Assembly (NCBI GenBank): GCA_019418195.1
Contig: DYCJ01000053.1
Span: 6,760-12,772 of the forward strand
Length of the DNA stretch: 6,013 bases
DNA from: Clostridiales bacterium
GTDB lineage: Bacteria > Bacillota > Clostridia > Lachnospirales > Lachnospiraceae
Direction: 5' to 3'
Part shown: one piece after another, positions 5,382 to 6,013 of the stretch
Layout: the number at the start of each line of letters is the position of its first letter
Position numbering within the stretch: the first letter of the stretch is position 1
Made by a program: the position numbers and the translations under genes
The notes under the pieces: generated by a model
The model's database searches: none
Seen by the model: the letters and a program-made list of their open reading frames with translations, nothing else
Told to the model about the DNA's origin: nothing

Positions 5382-6013
5382 TGATGCAGTGAGAGTGTTT
5401 ATCGAACAGTCCGATAACGGAACAACAAAAAGGGAGATTGAACGTTTAGTAGCCGGCGAGGAAATAAAAAAAGAAATCAGGCAGGAACTGACCTATAAAG
5501 ATATGTACAGCAGTATAGATAATCTTTGGAGCGTACTGTATACAACGGGCTATTTGACGCAAAAAGGCAGACAGGAAGGAAACGAAATCTCTCTGGCAAT
5601 CCCTAATGTGGAGATCCGAAATATTTTCACCAGTCAGATCATGGAATTCTTTAAGGAACAGGTGAAAGAGGATGGACATACTTTGAATCGTTTCTGTGAT
5701 GCATTAGAAAGATGAAACGCCGGGGAAGTAGAAAAATATTTTACCGGGTATCTTAAGAAGACAATCAGTATTCGTGATACTTTTGTAAAAAAAACAATGA
5801 AGGAAAACTTCTATCATGGTATTTTACTTGGAATATTAGGTGTAAAAGACAAATGGGGGATTTCCTCTAACAGGGAAACAGGAGATGGCTATAGCGATAT
5901 TGTTGTAGAAACAGAGAATAGTACAACAGGAATCATATTGGAAATAAAGTATGCACATGATGGTAATTTGGAAGAAAGCTGTAAAAATGCACTTAAACAA
6001 ATTGTAAATACGC
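5346..6013 (+). pseudogene. C-terminal fragment of the same AAA-ATPase-like / PD-(D/E)XK gene, with in-frame TGA; runs off the window
   Basis: In a different frame from the N-terminal piece, family sequence resumes at about 5350 with NYWINTSSND and continues through IERLVAGEEI, QELTYKDMYSSIDNLWSVL, TGYLTQ and IPNVEIRNIF. It is stopped by TGA at 5713-5715. The same frame then continues, open to the window end, with NAGEVEKYF, TISIRDTFVKK, ENFYHGILLG, SSNRETGDGYSDI and GIILEIKYA. The PD-(D/E)XK residues are in place: Asp at 5896-5898, Glu at 5941-5943 and Lys at 5947-5949 (D-x14-E-x-K). Relatives usually have Gly where the TGA sits, so one GGA-to-TGA change explains it. A GTG at 5389 could start a 108-residue peptide, but it has no Shine-Dalgarno sequence and lies inside conserved family sequence, so I do not call it a gene. 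The true 3' end is outside the window. Confidence 0.83.

Noticed and set aside
5713..5715. TGA read as selenocysteine or a reassigned codon.
   Set aside because: Relatives have Gly here, the gene already carries a deletion and frameshift, and no selenocysteine element is apparent; a nonsense mutation is simpler.
5389..5715. A separate 108-residue gene starting at GTG 5389.
   Set aside because: The frame is conserved upstream of the GTG (NYWINTSSND), there is no ribosome binding site, and the sequence is a fragment of a larger known family.

Overview
The window looks like chromosomal DNA from a low-to-mid GC Firmicute, most likely a gut-type clostridium of the Lachnospiraceae. The evidence is strong AGGAGG-type ribosome binding sites, a short-form HisG paired with HisZ, the his gene order, a HisF-like/HisI/HisE fusion, and a fragment of the AAA-ATPase-like/PD-(D/E)XK family that is abundant in gut clostridia. 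The assignment is inferred from gene content; no rRNA or other marker gene is present.

Bases 1-4543 hold most of a histidine biosynthesis operon, all on the + strand: hisZ (5' end outside the window), hisG, hisD, hisB, and a 427-residue fusion of a degenerate HisF-like barrel with HisI and HisE. The first four genes are separated by 25, 17 and 11 bases, and each has a good Shine-Dalgarno sequence. HisG+HisZ carry out step 1, HisE and HisI steps 2 and 3, HisB the imidazoleglycerol-phosphate dehydration, and HisD the last two oxidations. hisA, hisH, hisF, hisC and a histidinol-phosphatase gene are not in the window.

The barrel of the last gene aligns well with HisF, but both catalytic aspartates are replaced (by Phe11 and Asn129). 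It is therefore probably a pseudoenzyme domain attached to an active HisIE. This is the most interesting object in the window.

Bases 4544-4616 carry a perfect 17-bp hairpin that probably ends the operon. Right after it, almost touching the hairpin, is a 106-residue single-pass membrane protein of unknown function (4617-4937). A second GC-rich hairpin (5022-5054) follows.

From 5124 to the window end the DNA is visibly more AT-rich and carries a broken AAA-ATPase-like/PD-(D/E)XK gene. The N-terminal P-loop fragment is joined out of frame to the C-terminal part by loss of the central ATPase region. The C-terminal part is also interrupted by an in-frame TGA, although the nuclease-like motif downstream is intact. 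I see no RNA genes, CRISPR arrays, insertion sequences or convincing minus-strand genes.
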